Origin: Paenibacillus glycinis
Lineage (GTDB): Bacteria; Bacillota; Bacilli; Paenibacillales; Paenibacillaceae
Assembly (NCBI RefSeq): GCF_009909185.1
Contig: NZ_JAAAMV010000023.1
Span: 163,171 to 227,170 of the forward strand
DNA length: 64,000 nucleotides
Reading direction: 5' to 3'
Made by a program: the position numbers and the translations under genes. Below, piece by piece: positions 26,340 to 35,157 of the stretch (the stretch's first letter is position 1; each line of letters starts with the position of its first letter). The notes under the pieces were generated by a model. That model was not told where the DNA came from. It saw nothing but the letters and a program-made list of their open reading frames with translations, and ran no database searches.

Positions 26340-26368
26340 AATATAGATGCGATCTATGTTTATATCAA
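26340..26368 (-). promoter_or_regulatory. LysR gene promoter with overlapping LysR-type palindrome
   Basis: On the minus strand TTGATA (26363-26368), 17 bases, TATATT (26340-26345). ATAGAT-GCG-ATCTAT (26343-26357), a 15-bp inverted repeat of the LysR T-N11-A kind, overlaps the -10. Related half-sites (TATAGATGAT, ATATAGACC) continue toward the divergent operon. Autorepression plus activation of 26476 onward is inferred. Confidence 0.75.
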
Positions 26369-26475
26369 TATGTATAGATGATATTTAACAAAACCTAGAC
26401 GTCTCGTTAACGTTCGCCTGATACTTCTCGTCTAAATTGGATATAGACCATTAGACGGAGGAGAGAAGAACCAAA

Positions 26476-27660
26476 ATGAAAACGATGACCAACGGAAAAT
26501 TAGGAATGGTAGGAACGCTGCTGCTGCTGACGATCGTCACAACCGCTTGCGGATCTGGCAATAACGAGAACGGCAGTAACAATGCGGCCAACGCCGCGAA
26601 CGCAAACGCAACGAATGCAGCCAATGCGGGTAACGGCACGAACGCCGCCGGCGCCACGAACGCGGGGACGACCGATGCCGCTGCGACGGATGCGACCCAA
26701 ACCGAAACGACCGATGCCCCGGCCGGCGACAAAGGCACGGTAACCGTTTACCTGAACGACTTCGACGATATCGTCAAACCGATGTTCGAGGAACAAACCG
26801 GCTACAAGCTGGAGGTCGTCAGCGGCAACGGCGCCGAGATCATGTCCCGCATCGAAGCGGAAAAAGGCAATCCGCACTGGGACGTCGTCTGGATGGATTC
26901 CATGCCTTCGATCAACGGATTGGACAAGCAGGGCGAGCTGCTTACCGGCTGGACGCCGGCGAACGCTACCGGCTTGACGGAGTTCTCCAAATCGTTCGTG
27001 CCAACCGACGGCTCGTTCTACCCGACCGGCACGCATGCCGCGGGCGTCATCGTTTACAACAAGGACAAAGTCAAAGCCGAAGACGCGCCGAAAACATGGG
27101 CCGACTTCACGAATGCAAAATATAAAGGCCAAATCGGCATGGCCGACCCGGCCGTCGCCGCTCCGGCTTACCCGTTCGTCTCGTGGTTCTTCCAAGATCA
27201 AGGCATGGACGCGGCCAAAACCTACTTCAGCTCGCTGATGAAGAACGGCCTGCACGTCTATCCGAAGAACCCCAACGTCGTCGAAGCGCTGACCGGCGGC
27301 GAAATCACGGTTGCCGCGCTGCAAGAGAGCAACGCCTACGTGATGAAAACCAAGGGCGATCCGATCGAAATCGTCTGGCCGGAAGACGGCGCACCCGGCT
27401 CCGTCCGCGTAGCCGCTATCCAAAAGGACACGAAGAACGCGGACGGCGCCAAAGCATTCGTCGACTTCCTGCTTGATCCGAAGACGCAGCAAGCGCTGAT
27501 CGACAAAGGCGACGAAAGCTACTTCGAACCGTCCGTCGCCGGCGTAACGCCGAAAGCCGATCGCCAGCCGAACGCGAAGCTGGTCGTGGCCAAAGCGGAT
27601 TGGGCCGCCGATAACGAAGCCGAAATCAAGCAGTGGTTCTCCGACCAGTCGGTGAAGTAA
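26476..27660 (+). CDS. ABC importer substrate-binding lipoprotein (iron/phosphonate/thiamine-type family)
   Basis: 394 residues. The signal peptide ends at the lipobox TTACG (Cys near 18). A long Asn/Ala/Thr-rich tether to about residue 82 is followed by a type 2 binding fold (VTVYLNDFDDIVKPMFEEQTG, WDVVWMDSMPSINGLDKQG, THAAGVIVYNKDKV, VSWFFQDQGMDAAK). This is the AfuA/FbpA-PhnS-like branch that binds Fe3+, phosphonates or similar oxyanions. No Tyr-Tyr iron pair is obvious. Its stop overlaps the permease start (TAATG). The neighbouring phosphoesterase favours a phosphorus compound, but only weakly. Confidence 0.88.
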   Translation: MKTMTNGKLGMVGTLLLLTIVTTACGSGNNENGSNNAANAANANATNAANAGNGTNAAGATNAGTTDAAATDATQTETTDAPAGDKGTVTVYLNDFDDIVKPMFEEQTGYKLEVVSGNGAEIMSRIEAEKGNPHWDVVWMDSMPSINGLDKQGELLTGWTPANATGLTEFSKSFVPTDGSFYPTGTHAAGVIVYNKDKVKAEDAPKTWADFTNAKYKGQIGMADPAVAAPAYPFVSWFFQDQGMDAAKTYFSSLMKNGLHVYPKNPNVVEALTGGEITVAALQESNAYVMKTKGDPIEIVWPEDGAPGSVRVAAIQKDTKNADGAKAFVDFLLDPKTQQALIDKGDESYFEPSVAGVTPKADRQPNAKLVVAKADWAADNEAEIKQWFSDQSVK

Positions 27661-29345
27661 TGTTTGCCCGTTCTTCGGACGGCCGTCTCGGATGGCCGAT
27701 AACCCTGCTGTTGTTCATACTCGTTCTTTGCCCGCTGGGAGCCGTCATCGTTCAGGTGATGCTCCCGGGCATTTTTTTCGGCAACCTGAAACTCGGCGAC
27801 TGGCGGATCCTGTTCGAGATCGCGCAGCGGCCGCTCTGGCAGAAATCGCTGGAGAACTCGCTCGTTCTCGCAACGGGCACGACGCTCTTCGCAACGGCGC
27901 TCGGCGGCGTGCTGGCCATGGTTCGCGCCTCGCGCGCTTTTCCGACGGCGAAGGCGCTCGACGCGGCCGTCTGGGTGCTGCTTATCACGCCATCGTTTAT
28001 TTTATCGCAGGGCTGGGTCATGTTCGCTTCGCCGAACGGCCTGGCCGCTTCCGTTCTCGGCGTTCATTGGATTAACGCTTTTATCTTCAGTCCGGCGGGC
28101 TTGATCGCGGTCATGACGCTCAGCAAGTTTCCGCTCGCCTACCTCAGCGTCCACTCGGCCATGGAATGGAAGGTGGATTCGCTGTCGCAGGCCGCGAGGC
28201 TGAACGGCGCTTCGCCCTTCACCGCATGGCGGACGATTCAAGCGCCGCTGCTGCTGCCGGCTTTTCTGGCGGGAGCCGCGCTCGTGTTCATGGATACGAT
28301 CGGCGACTTCGGCCTGCCGGCTTCGATCTCGGCGGTTTACCGGTTTCCGACCTTGCCTTATTCGATCTACTCGGCGATCTACACGTCCCCGATCCGTTTC
28401 GACATGGCCGGCGTGTTGTCGTTCTACCTGGTCATCCTGATCGGCGCCGCGATGGTCCTGCAATTCTACGCCATGCGCCGTTCGCGGTACGACTTCCTGA
28501 ACGGACGCGCCGAGCGGCTCGTGCCGCAGCCATCCGGCCGGCTCAAGTTCCCGCTGGCGGCAGGCAACCTGATCCTGCTCGCCGTCATCATCGGCATTCC
28601 GATCGGCACGAACGTCTGGATGTCCTTCGCGAAGACCGCCGGCGGCGGCATGAAGCCCGCCAACTGGACCTTCGCCAACTATTCGGCCTTGTTCAAAGAC
28701 GGACAGCTGCTGCTGAAAGGATTGGAACACTCCCTGCTGATCGCCGCCGCCGCCGCCGTGCTGGCGCTGCTCATCGGCCTGGGCGTCGCTTACGTCCTGA
28801 CGTATTCGGCCTTCCGCTTCAAACGGTTCGTCGAGACGATCTCCATCCTGACGCTCGCGGTGCCCGGCGTCGTGCTCGGCATCGGCTATATCTTCGTGTG
28901 GAACCAGCCGTGGCTGGAGAAGGTCGGGCTGCTGCTGTACGGCACGCCGTGGATTCTCGTGCTCGCCTCCGTCGCCGGCGCGATCCCGATCGTCACGCGG
29001 ATGCTCGTCGGCGCGATGGCGAAGGTGCCCGCGCAGCTGCTGACCGCGGCCCAATTGTACGGCGGTTCCTTCTTCGAGCGGATCCGCGTCATACTCGTGC
29101 CGCTCATCCGGGGGGCGCTGCTGTCGGCCGCGCTGGCCGCGTTCGGTTCCGGCGTGTTCGACCTGGCGGTCAATTCGATCCTGTTTCCGCCGAACTTTCT
29201 GACCCTGCCGGTATCGATCAACAAAGCGTTCGAGGATCTGAAATTCGGGTACGCCTCGGCCGCGACCGTATTCGGTTCCGTTATCGTCATCCTGATCATT
29301 CTCGGATTGGAGCTCCTGCTCCGCCGCAAGGAGGTTAAAGCATGA
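27660..29345 (+). CDS. ABC transporter permease, two-domain FbpB-like
   Basis: 561 residues beginning at the ATG that overlaps the previous stop. About 12 hydrophobic helices are arranged as two repeated permease halves, each with an EAA-type loop: SLSQAARLNGASPFTAWRTI near 185, and PAQLLTAAQLYGGSFFERIR near 460. One polypeptide thus provides both membrane halves, as in FbpB/SfuB-type ferric importers and some aminoethylphosphonate importers. The following ATPase gene overlaps by four bases (ATGA), indicating translational coupling. Confidence 0.92.
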   Translation: MFARSSDGRLGWPITLLLFILVLCPLGAVIVQVMLPGIFFGNLKLGDWRILFEIAQRPLWQKSLENSLVLATGTTLFATALGGVLAMVRASRAFPTAKALDAAVWVLLITPSFILSQGWVMFASPNGLAASVLGVHWINAFIFSPAGLIAVMTLSKFPLAYLSVHSAMEWKVDSLSQAARLNGASPFTAWRTIQAPLLLPAFLAGAALVFMDTIGDFGLPASISAVYRFPTLPYSIYSAIYTSPIRFDMAGVLSFYLVILIGAAMVLQFYAMRRSRYDFLNGRAERLVPQPSGRLKFPLAAGNLILLAVIIGIPIGTNVWMSFAKTAGGGMKPANWTFANYSALFKDGQLLLKGLEHSLLIAAAAAVLALLIGLGVAYVLTYSAFRFKRFVETISILTLAVPGVVLGIGYIFVWNQPWLEKVGLLLYGTPWILVLASVAGAIPIVTRMLVGAMAKVPAQLLTAAQLYGGSFFERIRVILVPLIRGALLSAALAAFGSGVFDLAVNSILFPPNFLTLPVSINKAFEDLKFGYASAATVFGSVIVILIILGLELLLRRKEVKA

Positions 29346-30529
29346 GTCCGTCAACCGCGAGAGCCGAAGCATCACACACTACCGCGACATCATCCTTAAC
29401 GACAACCCCGAACGCGCAGCCGTCCGAGACGCCGCTGCTCTCGGCCCGCTTCCTGAGCCGAAGCTACGGCGCGTTCCAAGCCCTGAAAGGCATCTCGTTC
29501 GACATGCGTCCGGGGGAAATCATCAGCGTCCTGGGACCGTCCGGCTGCGGAAAGTCGACGCTGCTACAGCTCGTCGCCGGCTTGCTCCAGCCCGACGGCG
29601 GGGAGCTGCTGCTGAACGGCGCGCTCATCGGCTCTTCCCGTACGATGCTGCCGCCGGAGAAGCGCAACGTGAACATGGTCTTCCAGGATTACGCCTTGTG
29701 GCCGCATCTGTCCGTCTACGATAATATCGCCTACGGATTGCGCCGTAAGCGGATGGCCCGGGGCGACATCGACCGCACGGTCGGCGAGCTGCTCGAGCTG
29801 CTCCGCCTCGCCGGCCTGGAGAAACGGCTTCCGCCCGAGCTGTCCGGCGGACAGCAGCAGCGCGTCGCCATCGCCCGCGCGCTCGCCACGCGTCCGCAGC
29901 TGCTGCTGCTCGACGAGCCGCTGTCCAATCTCGACATGCGCCTGCGCGTCGAGATGCGGACCGAGATGGCCGAGCTGTTCCGCAAGCTCGGCACGAGCGT
30001 CTTCCACGTGACGCACGACCCGGAAGAAGCGTTCTCGATGGCGGACCGCCTGCTGATCATGCGCGCCGGGCAGATCGATCAGATCGGAACGCCCGAGGAA
30101 TGCTACAACCGGCCCGCCAGCCGCTGGGTCTGTTCCCTGCTGGGCGGCATCAACAGCCTGAAGGGCAAACCGGTCGTCCTGCCGGACGGCGCGACCGGAT
30201 TGCTGCTCCCGGAAAACGATCGGCCGATCCGCGGCTTGTTCCCGCGCGGAGCAGGCATGCCGGAAGAGCCGCGCGCGGAGCTGATGTTCCGTCCGGAAGA
30301 CGCCGCGCTGCTGGACCTGGAAGGAACGGATGCGCTCAAATCCCGCCCGAACGGCCTGCCCGTCACCGTTTCGAACAGCATCTTCGAAGGCAAGCACTGG
30401 CGCTGCAGAATACAATCGGATTGCGGGCAGAAGATGTACCTGCTGCATGAAGGTCCAGTCGAACCGGGCAGCCGCAAATGGCTGGCCGTGCCGGAAGTCT
30501 CCGCCCATATGTACGCCGAGGCGGAATAG
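29342..30529 (+). CDS. ABC transporter ATP-binding protein, PotA/FbpC-like
   Basis: 395 residues. After a Ser/Thr-rich N-terminal extension of some 30 residues, the ATPase domain shows Walker A LGPSGCGKSTLL, signature LSGGQQQRVAIARAL and Walker B LLLLDEPLSNLD, with the switch His in VTHDPEEA. A C-terminal regulatory (TOBE-like) domain from about residue 270 includes LMFRPEDAALLD. It powers the permease encoded immediately upstream, with which it overlaps by 4 bases. Substrate unknown. Confidence 0.94.
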   Translation: MSPSTARAEASHTTATSSLTTTPNAQPSETPLLSARFLSRSYGAFQALKGISFDMRPGEIISVLGPSGCGKSTLLQLVAGLLQPDGGELLLNGALIGSSRTMLPPEKRNVNMVFQDYALWPHLSVYDNIAYGLRRKRMARGDIDRTVGELLELLRLAGLEKRLPPELSGGQQQRVAIARALATRPQLLLLDEPLSNLDMRLRVEMRTEMAELFRKLGTSVFHVTHDPEEAFSMADRLLIMRAGQIDQIGTPEECYNRPASRWVCSLLGGINSLKGKPVVLPDGATGLLLPENDRPIRGLFPRGAGMPEEPRAELMFRPEDAALLDLEGTDALKSRPNGLPVTVSNSIFEGKHWRCRIQSDCGQKMYLLHEGPVEPGSRKWLAVPEVSAHMYAEAE

Positions 30530-30546
30530 AAAGGAAGAAGACGGTA

Positions 30547-31197
30547 GTGCCCTCTAATTCGATATCTCCCTCACGATTGCTTGCCATCTCCGACATTCAC
30601 GGCTGCGAGGAGAGCCTGAAACGGCTTCTTGCGGCCGCCGAATACAACCCGTCGCAAGATCGGCTCATCCTGCTCGGCGATTATATCGACGCCGCCCATC
30701 CCGGCACCTACGGGACGCTGCGGTATATCCGTTCGCTCGTGCAGCAAGGCGCATGCGCGCTGCTCGGCAACCACGAGCTGAAGCTGCTGCGGCAATTCGA
30801 CTATTCGCATTTGTCCGAAGAAGAGACGGCGGAATGGAGCGGCTGGATCCGAAGCCTGCCCCGCTACCGGATGGAGGACGGTTACCTGTTCGTCCATGCC
30901 GGTATCCGCCCGGGCGTCGGGCTGCTCGGCCAAACCCTTGCGGATTTGACCGAAATCCGGGATGACTTCCTGAACAAGCCGACCGACACGGAATACACAG
31001 TCGTATTCGGCCATACGCCCACATTCAAGCTGGGCGCCCCCGGGAAGCTGTGGTTCGGGGAAGGCAAGATCGGCATCGATACCGGCGCCAAGCATGGACA
31101 TCGCCTGACCTTGTTCGACGTGCACAAGCGGCTCAGCTACTGGTGCAAGACCGATTCGAACCCCAAGGCGGCGGCCGTGAATAAAACCATTTACTGA
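30547..31197 (+). CDS. Calcineurin-like metallophosphoesterase
   Basis: 216 residues from a GTG preceded by AAGGAAG, 17 bases after the ABC ATPase. The metal-binding motifs are LLAISDIHGCEESL, LILLGDYIDAAHPGT, LLGNHELKLL, YLFVHAGIRPG and VFGHTPT, matching the PPP-type phosphoesterases related to bacterial serine/threonine phosphatases and ApaH/PrpE. It is cytoplasmic. As the last gene of the LysR-linked ABC operon it may release phosphate from the imported compound. That inference would also suggest a phosphoester or phosphonate substrate. Confidence 0.9.
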   Translation: MPSNSISPSRLLAISDIHGCEESLKRLLAAAEYNPSQDRLILLGDYIDAAHPGTYGTLRYIRSLVQQGACALLGNHELKLLRQFDYSHLSEEETAEWSGWIRSLPRYRMEDGYLFVHAGIRPGVGLLGQTLADLTEIRDDFLNKPTDTEYTVVFGHTPTFKLGAPGKLWFGEGKIGIDTGAKHGHRLTLFDVHKRLSYWCKTDSNPKAAAVNKTIY

Positions 31198-31506
31198 AAA
31201 CGATGGATGCAACAGACGTCCTCTACTTAGAACGCACCTCTTCGTATCGTCATCGGCGGAGCCTCCGGGCAGCCGACGGCCATGCCAAGGGGTGTTTTTA
31301 CGTGACGGGACCGCTCTCCGTCGTCGCCCGCCGCGGGCTCGTCCGCATCCGATATTTGGGAACGATCGTTTTCCCGCGCTTGATTGATTCGCCGTTCTGC
31401 ATTAGCATGGTTATATAAGAATTCAAGCTTGCCGTTCTTGCGCTCGCCCATTAACCGCCCTGCGAGGCAGTTCCAAAATACATGAGGGAAAGGTTGTCGC
31501 GATCAT
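31198..31506. other. 309-bp intergenic region with no recognisable gene
   Basis: Short open frames exist on both strands but none has a ribosome site with a family-like product. GGGAAAGGTTGTCGCGATCAT just before 31507 gives a weak ribosome site for the next gene. A short GC-rich fold is possible around 31255-31290, but there is no clear terminator after the phosphoesterase gene. Confidence 0.5.
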
Positions 31507-32136
31507 ATGCATATTGACCTCTATTCCGATGTCGCTTGTCCATGGTGCCGTATCGGGAAGCAAAACCTGACCCGCGCTTTGCAGCTTTGGGAAGAACGGT
31601 GCGGCGAGCCGGTGACCGTCGCCTATCACGCGTACCAATTGGATCCCCATCTGCCGGAGGAGGGCCGCGTGTACGACGAAGCGATGATGCGCAAAATGGG
31701 CGGAACGGATCACCTGAAACGCGTCGCGGATCATGTCACGAGCGCCGGCGCCGCCGTCGGGGTGACGTTCCGGTTCGACCGCGTCGCCAAGATGCCGAAT
31801 ACCCGGCTGGCGCACCGCTTCGTCTCGCTGCTGCCCGAGGAGACGAAGGATGCCGCTATCGAAGCGCTGTTCAAGGCGTATTTCGAAGACGGCGTCGACA
31901 TCACGGAATTGAAGGCCATCCTCGCGATCGCCGAAGGGCTCGGCGCGAACCTGCCCGACCTGCGCGAACGCCTGGAACGGGGCGAAGGCGCCGAGGAGGT
32001 CGAGGCCGACCTCAAGCGGGCGCGCCAGATCGGCGTCACCGGCGTGCCGTTCTTCGTGTTCAACAACCGTTACGCGCTGTCCGGCGCCTATCCCGCCGAA
32101 GAGCTGCTCGGTCTGATGGGCGGCGCCCGGGTGTAA
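31507..32136 (+). CDS. DsbA-family (FrnE-like) thiol oxidoreductase
   Basis: 209 residues. The N-terminal thioredoxin-fold motif is DVACPWCRIGKQNL with CPWC near residue 11-14, followed by a helical insertion and the closing GVTGVPFFVFNNRYALSGAYP that supplies the cis-proline. This matches the FrnE/YwbO-type cytoplasmic DsbA-like proteins, which have no signal peptide and reduce or isomerise disulfides under oxidative stress. A bidirectional terminator follows. Confidence 0.94.
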   Translation: MHIDLYSDVACPWCRIGKQNLTRALQLWEERCGEPVTVAYHAYQLDPHLPEEGRVYDEAMMRKMGGTDHLKRVADHVTSAGAAVGVTFRFDRVAKMPNTRLAHRFVSLLPEETKDAAIEALFKAYFEDGVDITELKAILAIAEGLGANLPDLRERLERGEGAEEVEADLKRARQIGVTGVPFFVFNNRYALSGAYPAEELLGLMGGARV

Positions 32137-32246
32137 GGAGCGGGCGGACCGACCCATGGACGGCCGGTTCTCCGGCGCGCCGAACGCGGCATGGTCCAGG
32201 ATGCAGGATACTGGCGGCGCTGCGCATTTGGCGGCTGAAACGCGCC

Positions 32247-32293
32247 AAAAAACCGTCCGGTTCGGCGAATGGGCCGAATGCGGACGGTTTTTT
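32247..32293. terminator. Bidirectional terminator
   Basis: AACCGTCCG pairs with CGGACGGTT, enclosing a second hairpin TTCGGC/GCCGAA, with AAAAAA before and TTTTTT after. It separates the DsbA-like gene from the convergent YjgB-like gene. Confidence 0.9.
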
Positions 32294-32337
32294 GTCGTGG
32301 CCCGCGAGATGACCGCGGACCCTGTATTGCGCGCTTA

Positions 32338-32958
32338 TTATTTGGCCGCTTTGGCGGAGTAGACGTTGATGTGGTCGATATGCGCCGTTTTGCCTTTGGC
32401 GACCGTGCTCGGACCAACGAATTTCAGCTCGTACGAGGACACGGGATAGACATAGATCTTGTCCGTTCCGTTGAAGCGGACTTCCTTCGGCATGCCGAGC
32501 GTCTTGATGACGGACGCGAAGGTCAGCGATTTGATCCCTACCGACTGATCGACCGATTCGCCGAAATTGCGAAGGTCGTAAATGATGCCGGATTTGTTGA
32601 CGCCGAAGGCGAACGCGCCTTGTCCCATGCCGAAATTATAGCCCTCGTAATGGTTGCCCTTCGAATCGCCGCCCGTATCCGGCTGGCCCCATTTGTAATG
32701 GACCGCGGAAATCGGCGTTTTGCCGGCGATCGCGTTCAAGCCGGGGATTTTGCCCTGCTTGGCGAGCGAGTAAATGGTTTTTATATAGGTGCTGCCCGTT
32801 TGGGCGCTTAGGCTTGCCGGTACCGGCGCTTGCGCGCTGGTCGCGCTCGCCGCGTGCGCTTGAGGTTGTGCCGCGAATGCGACGGAACCTGCCGTGATCA
32901 ATCCGGCCAGGGCCAGTTTGCTCCACGTCTTCATTGCTGGATTCATTTTTGCGTTCAT
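32338..32958 (-). CDS. Secreted YjgB-like protein (DUF4309)
   Basis: 206 residues from an ATG preceded by GAGGTGAGATATAGC. A Sec signal peptide (LALAGLITAGSVAFAAQPQAHA) is followed by an Ala/Ser-rich stretch and a domain with AGKTPISAVHYKWGQPD, GNHYEGYNFGMGQGAFAFGV and SYELKFVGPS. This matches the YjgB family of secreted Bacillota proteins with unknown function. A pair of domain halves, SAVHYKWGQP and SVIKTLGMPKEV, suggests an internal duplication typical of such small-molecule or cell-wall associated modules. Confidence 0.85.
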   Translation of the reverse strand: MNAKMNPAMKTWSKLALAGLITAGSVAFAAQPQAHAASATSAQAPVPASLSAQTGSTYIKTIYSLAKQGKIPGLNAIAGKTPISAVHYKWGQPDTGGDSKGNHYEGYNFGMGQGAFAFGVNKSGIIYDLRNFGESVDQSVGIKSLTFASVIKTLGMPKEVRFNGTDKIYVYPVSSYELKFVGPSTVAKGKTAHIDHINVYSAKAAK

Positions 32959-33139
32959 GCTATATCTCACCTCTTCGTTGGATTGGCGACCAGTGACGTC
33001 GTTGCCTTACACGTTCATATTACCCGCCGCGGAGGCGCATTTCGTTACAAAAGAGTAACGAGAAAGTAACAACAAAGTAACGAATCACTTGCCCCGCAAC
33101 CCGCGCGAAGGGCCGAACGAACAAAAAAAAACGGCCCGC

Positions 33140-33463
33140 TTAATGCGCGCCGCCGATGAATTTGAGCCCTGCCGCGCCGATGAAGATCATCCCGATAAAC
33201 ACCAGCTTGCGCTTGTCTCTGGATTCGCCGAACAGCAGCATCCCGAGAATGACGCTGCCGACCGAGCCGATCCCCGTCCAGATGGCGTAAGCCGTGCTGA
33301 TGGGAATGTCCTGCAGCGCGCGCGATAAACAATAAAAGCTGACGAACCCCGATGCCAGGGCGAGCAGCGTGCCCTTCCAATTCTTGAAGCCGTTCGACAG
33401 CTTCATTCCCGTAACGCCTCCGACCTCCCCGAGTCCGGAGAGCAGCAAAAACAACCAGGCCAC
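33140..33463 (-). CDS. SMR-family exporter subunit (SugE/Gdx-like)
   Basis: 107 residues from a GTG start preceded by GAGAGGGGGG. Four helices; the active-site Glu lies in helix 1 (GLGEVGGVTGMKLSNGF) and the family signature ISTAYAIWTGIGSVGSVILG is in helix 3. SMR proteins export quaternary ammonium compounds or guanidinium using proton exchange. It follows a second SMR gene after 31 bases, so the two probably form a heterodimer like YkkCD. No guanidine riboswitch is seen; a TetR gene is upstream. Confidence 0.92.
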   Translation of the reverse strand: MAWLFLLLSGLGEVGGVTGMKLSNGFKNWKGTLLALASGFVSFYCLSRALQDIPISTAYAIWTGIGSVGSVILGMLLFGESRDKRKLVFIGMIFIGAAGLKFIGGAH

Positions 33464-33494
33464 GGCGCAACCCCCCTCTCATGTCCGTTCGTGC

Positions 33495-33866
33495 TTAGTC
33501 CGCGGTGATTTTCGCGTTGGCCGCTTCGGCTGCATGCTCACCTTCCGCCCTGCCGGAAATCACCTTCAATCCGACGATGCCGCCGACGAGCAGCGCGATG
33601 AACAACAGCTTCAGAACGTTCACCGGCTCATCCAGCACCGCGATGCCCACGACGACGGTCCCCACCGTGCCGATTCCCGTGAACGCGGCGTATGCCGTCC
33701 CGATCTCGATGCGCTTCATCGCCTTGGCGAAGCAGAAGAAGCTCGCCGCCAGGATCGCGATCGTGAACAAGCTCGGCAGCCACTTGGTAAATCCCTCCGA
33801 TTCCTGAAGGCCATATGCCCAGACCACCTCCAGTACGCCCGCGATCAGTAAATAGAGCCATGCCAT
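33495..33866 (-). CDS. SMR-family exporter subunit (SugE/Gdx-like)
   Basis: 123 residues. The helix 1 Glu is in AGVLEVVWAYGLQESEGFTKW, which is close to SugE, and helix 3 has IGTAYAAFTGIGTVGTVVVG. A polar C-terminal tail (AEGEHAAEAANAKITAD) extends beyond the usual 105 residues. Together with the 107-residue partner downstream it makes a paired SMR exporter. The tetR gene ends 7 bases upstream, indicating one operon controlled by that regulator. Confidence 0.92.
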   Translation of the reverse strand: MAWLYLLIAGVLEVVWAYGLQESEGFTKWLPSLFTIAILAASFFCFAKAMKRIEIGTAYAAFTGIGTVGTVVVGIAVLDEPVNVLKLLFIALLVGGIVGLKVISGRAEGEHAAEAANAKITAD

Positions 33867-33873
33867 GTCGTCC

Positions 33874-34470
33874 TCATCCTTTCCTTCCGCCCTGCTCGAG
33901 CGCCAGCGCGTCCTGCAGCCAACGCCACAGCAGCGCCTGCCGCCGGCGGTAGAGTTCCGTATCGTACAGCTTGTATTCCACCAGCAGTCCGTCCGTCAGC
34001 GCGAAGAACAGCGCGATCAGCCGCTCCGCCTGCTCGTTGTCGAGCGATTCCGTGCCGAGGCATTCATGGAGCAGCTCGGTCATGGGCACGGTAAAGACAT
34101 CCTCGTACGCGATGAAATCCCGGCGAAGCCGTTCCTCCAGATTCCGCGGCGGCATGAGCATCGTCCGCTTCAGGAACGACTGCCCTTTCGTCAGGCCGTC
34201 CAAATCGGTGAAGAACCGGAAGGCGGCGTAAAAACGCGCTATAGGCGGCTGATCCTCCATGCTTCGGAGCAGCAGCGTGAATTTCTCGTGTTCTTCGTGC
34301 ACGGCGTCCTCCAGCAGCGCGAGAAAGAGCTGCTCCTTGGACTCGAAATGCGCGTAGATCGACGGCGTCTTGATGCCGACGGATTTGGCGATCTCCGACA
34401 AGGAGACGCCTTCGTAGCCCGCTTCCGCGAACAGCGCGAGGGCGGTTTGTTTAAGACGGGTAGCGGTCAT
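33874..34470 (-). CDS. TetR-family transcriptional regulator of the SMR pair
   Basis: 198 residues from an ATG with AAGGAG 9 bases upstream. The helix-turn-helix is TALALFAEAGYEGVSLSEIAKSVGIKTPSIYAHFESKEQLF; the remainder is a helical ligand domain. First gene of a tetR-SMR-SMR operon. A perfect 14-bp palindrome lies in its promoter region, so it probably represses its own operon until a toxic cation binds. An ORF start six codons upstream is less likely because it overlaps the ribosome site. Confidence 0.93.
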   Translation of the reverse strand: MTATRLKQTALALFAEAGYEGVSLSEIAKSVGIKTPSIYAHFESKEQLFLALLEDAVHEEHEKFTLLLRSMEDQPPIARFYAAFRFFTDLDGLTKGQSFLKRTMLMPPRNLEERLRRDFIAYEDVFTVPMTELLHECLGTESLDNEQAERLIALFFALTDGLLVEYKLYDTELYRRRQALLWRWLQDALALEQGGRKG

Positions 34471-34504
34471 GCGGAGACACTCCTTCAATTCGTTCGAGTT
34501 TTAC

Positions 34505-34518
34505 CTAACGATCGTTAG
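34505..34518. promoter_or_regulatory. TetR-type operator palindrome
   Basis: CTAACGATCGTTAG is a perfect 14-bp palindrome 35 bases before the tetR start. A possible promoter (TTGACG, 17 bases, TACTCT on the minus strand) lies just upstream, placing the site near the transcription start. TetR operators of the TAACGATCGTTA kind are well known. Confidence 0.8.
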
Positions 34519-34620
34519 TTAGCATTTACTAGAGTAACGGTTCTCGCTCCGCGCGTCAAGGGTTTGCTTCAATTCGGGCAATTCGCGCATACGACAAACC
34601 GGCTGAAAGGAGATTCATGC

Positions 34621-34950
34621 ATGATTTTCGCATTGGCGCTATTCCTGCTGGCCGGCCTGGCGGAGATCGGCGGCGGCTATCTCGTATGGCTGTGGCTCAA
34701 GGACGCGCGGCCGCTCTGGTTCGGGGTCGTCGGCAGCCTCATACTCGTCGCTTACGGCATCATTCCGACCCTTCAAAGCTTCCCGTCGTTCGGACACGTT
34801 TATGCCGCCTACGGCGGGGTGTTCATCGTGCTCGCGGTGCTGTGGGGCTGGCTGGTCGATCGGAAAACGCCGGATTTGCACGACTGGATCGGCGCCGCCG
34901 TCTGCATCGCCGGCGTATCCATCATGCTGTGGGCGCCACGGCCGGGATGA
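34621..34950 (+). CDS. YnfA/UPF0060 family membrane protein
   Basis: 109 residues from an ATG preceded by AAAGGAGATTCATGC. Four helices with the family pattern LLAGLAEIGGGYLVWLWLKD, GRIYAAYGGVF-like VYAAYGGVFIVLAVLWGWLVD and DLHDWIGAAVCIAGV. UPF0060 proteins are SMR-related and may export cations or drugs, but the function is not settled. It is divergent from the tetR-SMR operon, which is a suggestive but unproven association. Confidence 0.93.
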   Translation: MIFALALFLLAGLAEIGGGYLVWLWLKDARPLWFGVVGSLILVAYGIIPTLQSFPSFGHVYAAYGGVFIVLAVLWGWLVDRKTPDLHDWIGAAVCIAGVSIMLWAPRPG

Positions 34951-35107
34951 ACGTTGCGGCGCCAAGCCTGCGAGCAGGCGCAATCCGCGGGATGCCATGA
35001 TCGCCTGCCCCGACCGCGCAACCGACCGTGCGGACAGCGGTTCATCGATTCCCTGTCGCCGAGCGCATCGCTTTGCTCGAACGACCGCTCGCGAACGCGA
35101 ATCAGAC

Positions 35108-35134
35108 CAAAAAGCCGGGGCGCCTGCCCCGGCT
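35108..35134 (-). terminator. Intrinsic terminator after ribA
   Basis: AGCCGGGGC-AGGC-GCCCCGGCT followed by TTTTTGG on the minus strand, 24 bases beyond the ribA stop. Confidence 0.85.
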
Positions 35135-35157
35135 GCTTTCTAATCAAATGCTCCTCG

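Noticed and set aside
31227..31451. Minus-strand 74-codon ORF between the phosphoesterase and DsbA-like genes
   Set aside because: No ribosome site, no family resemblance, and the frame is not supported by context.
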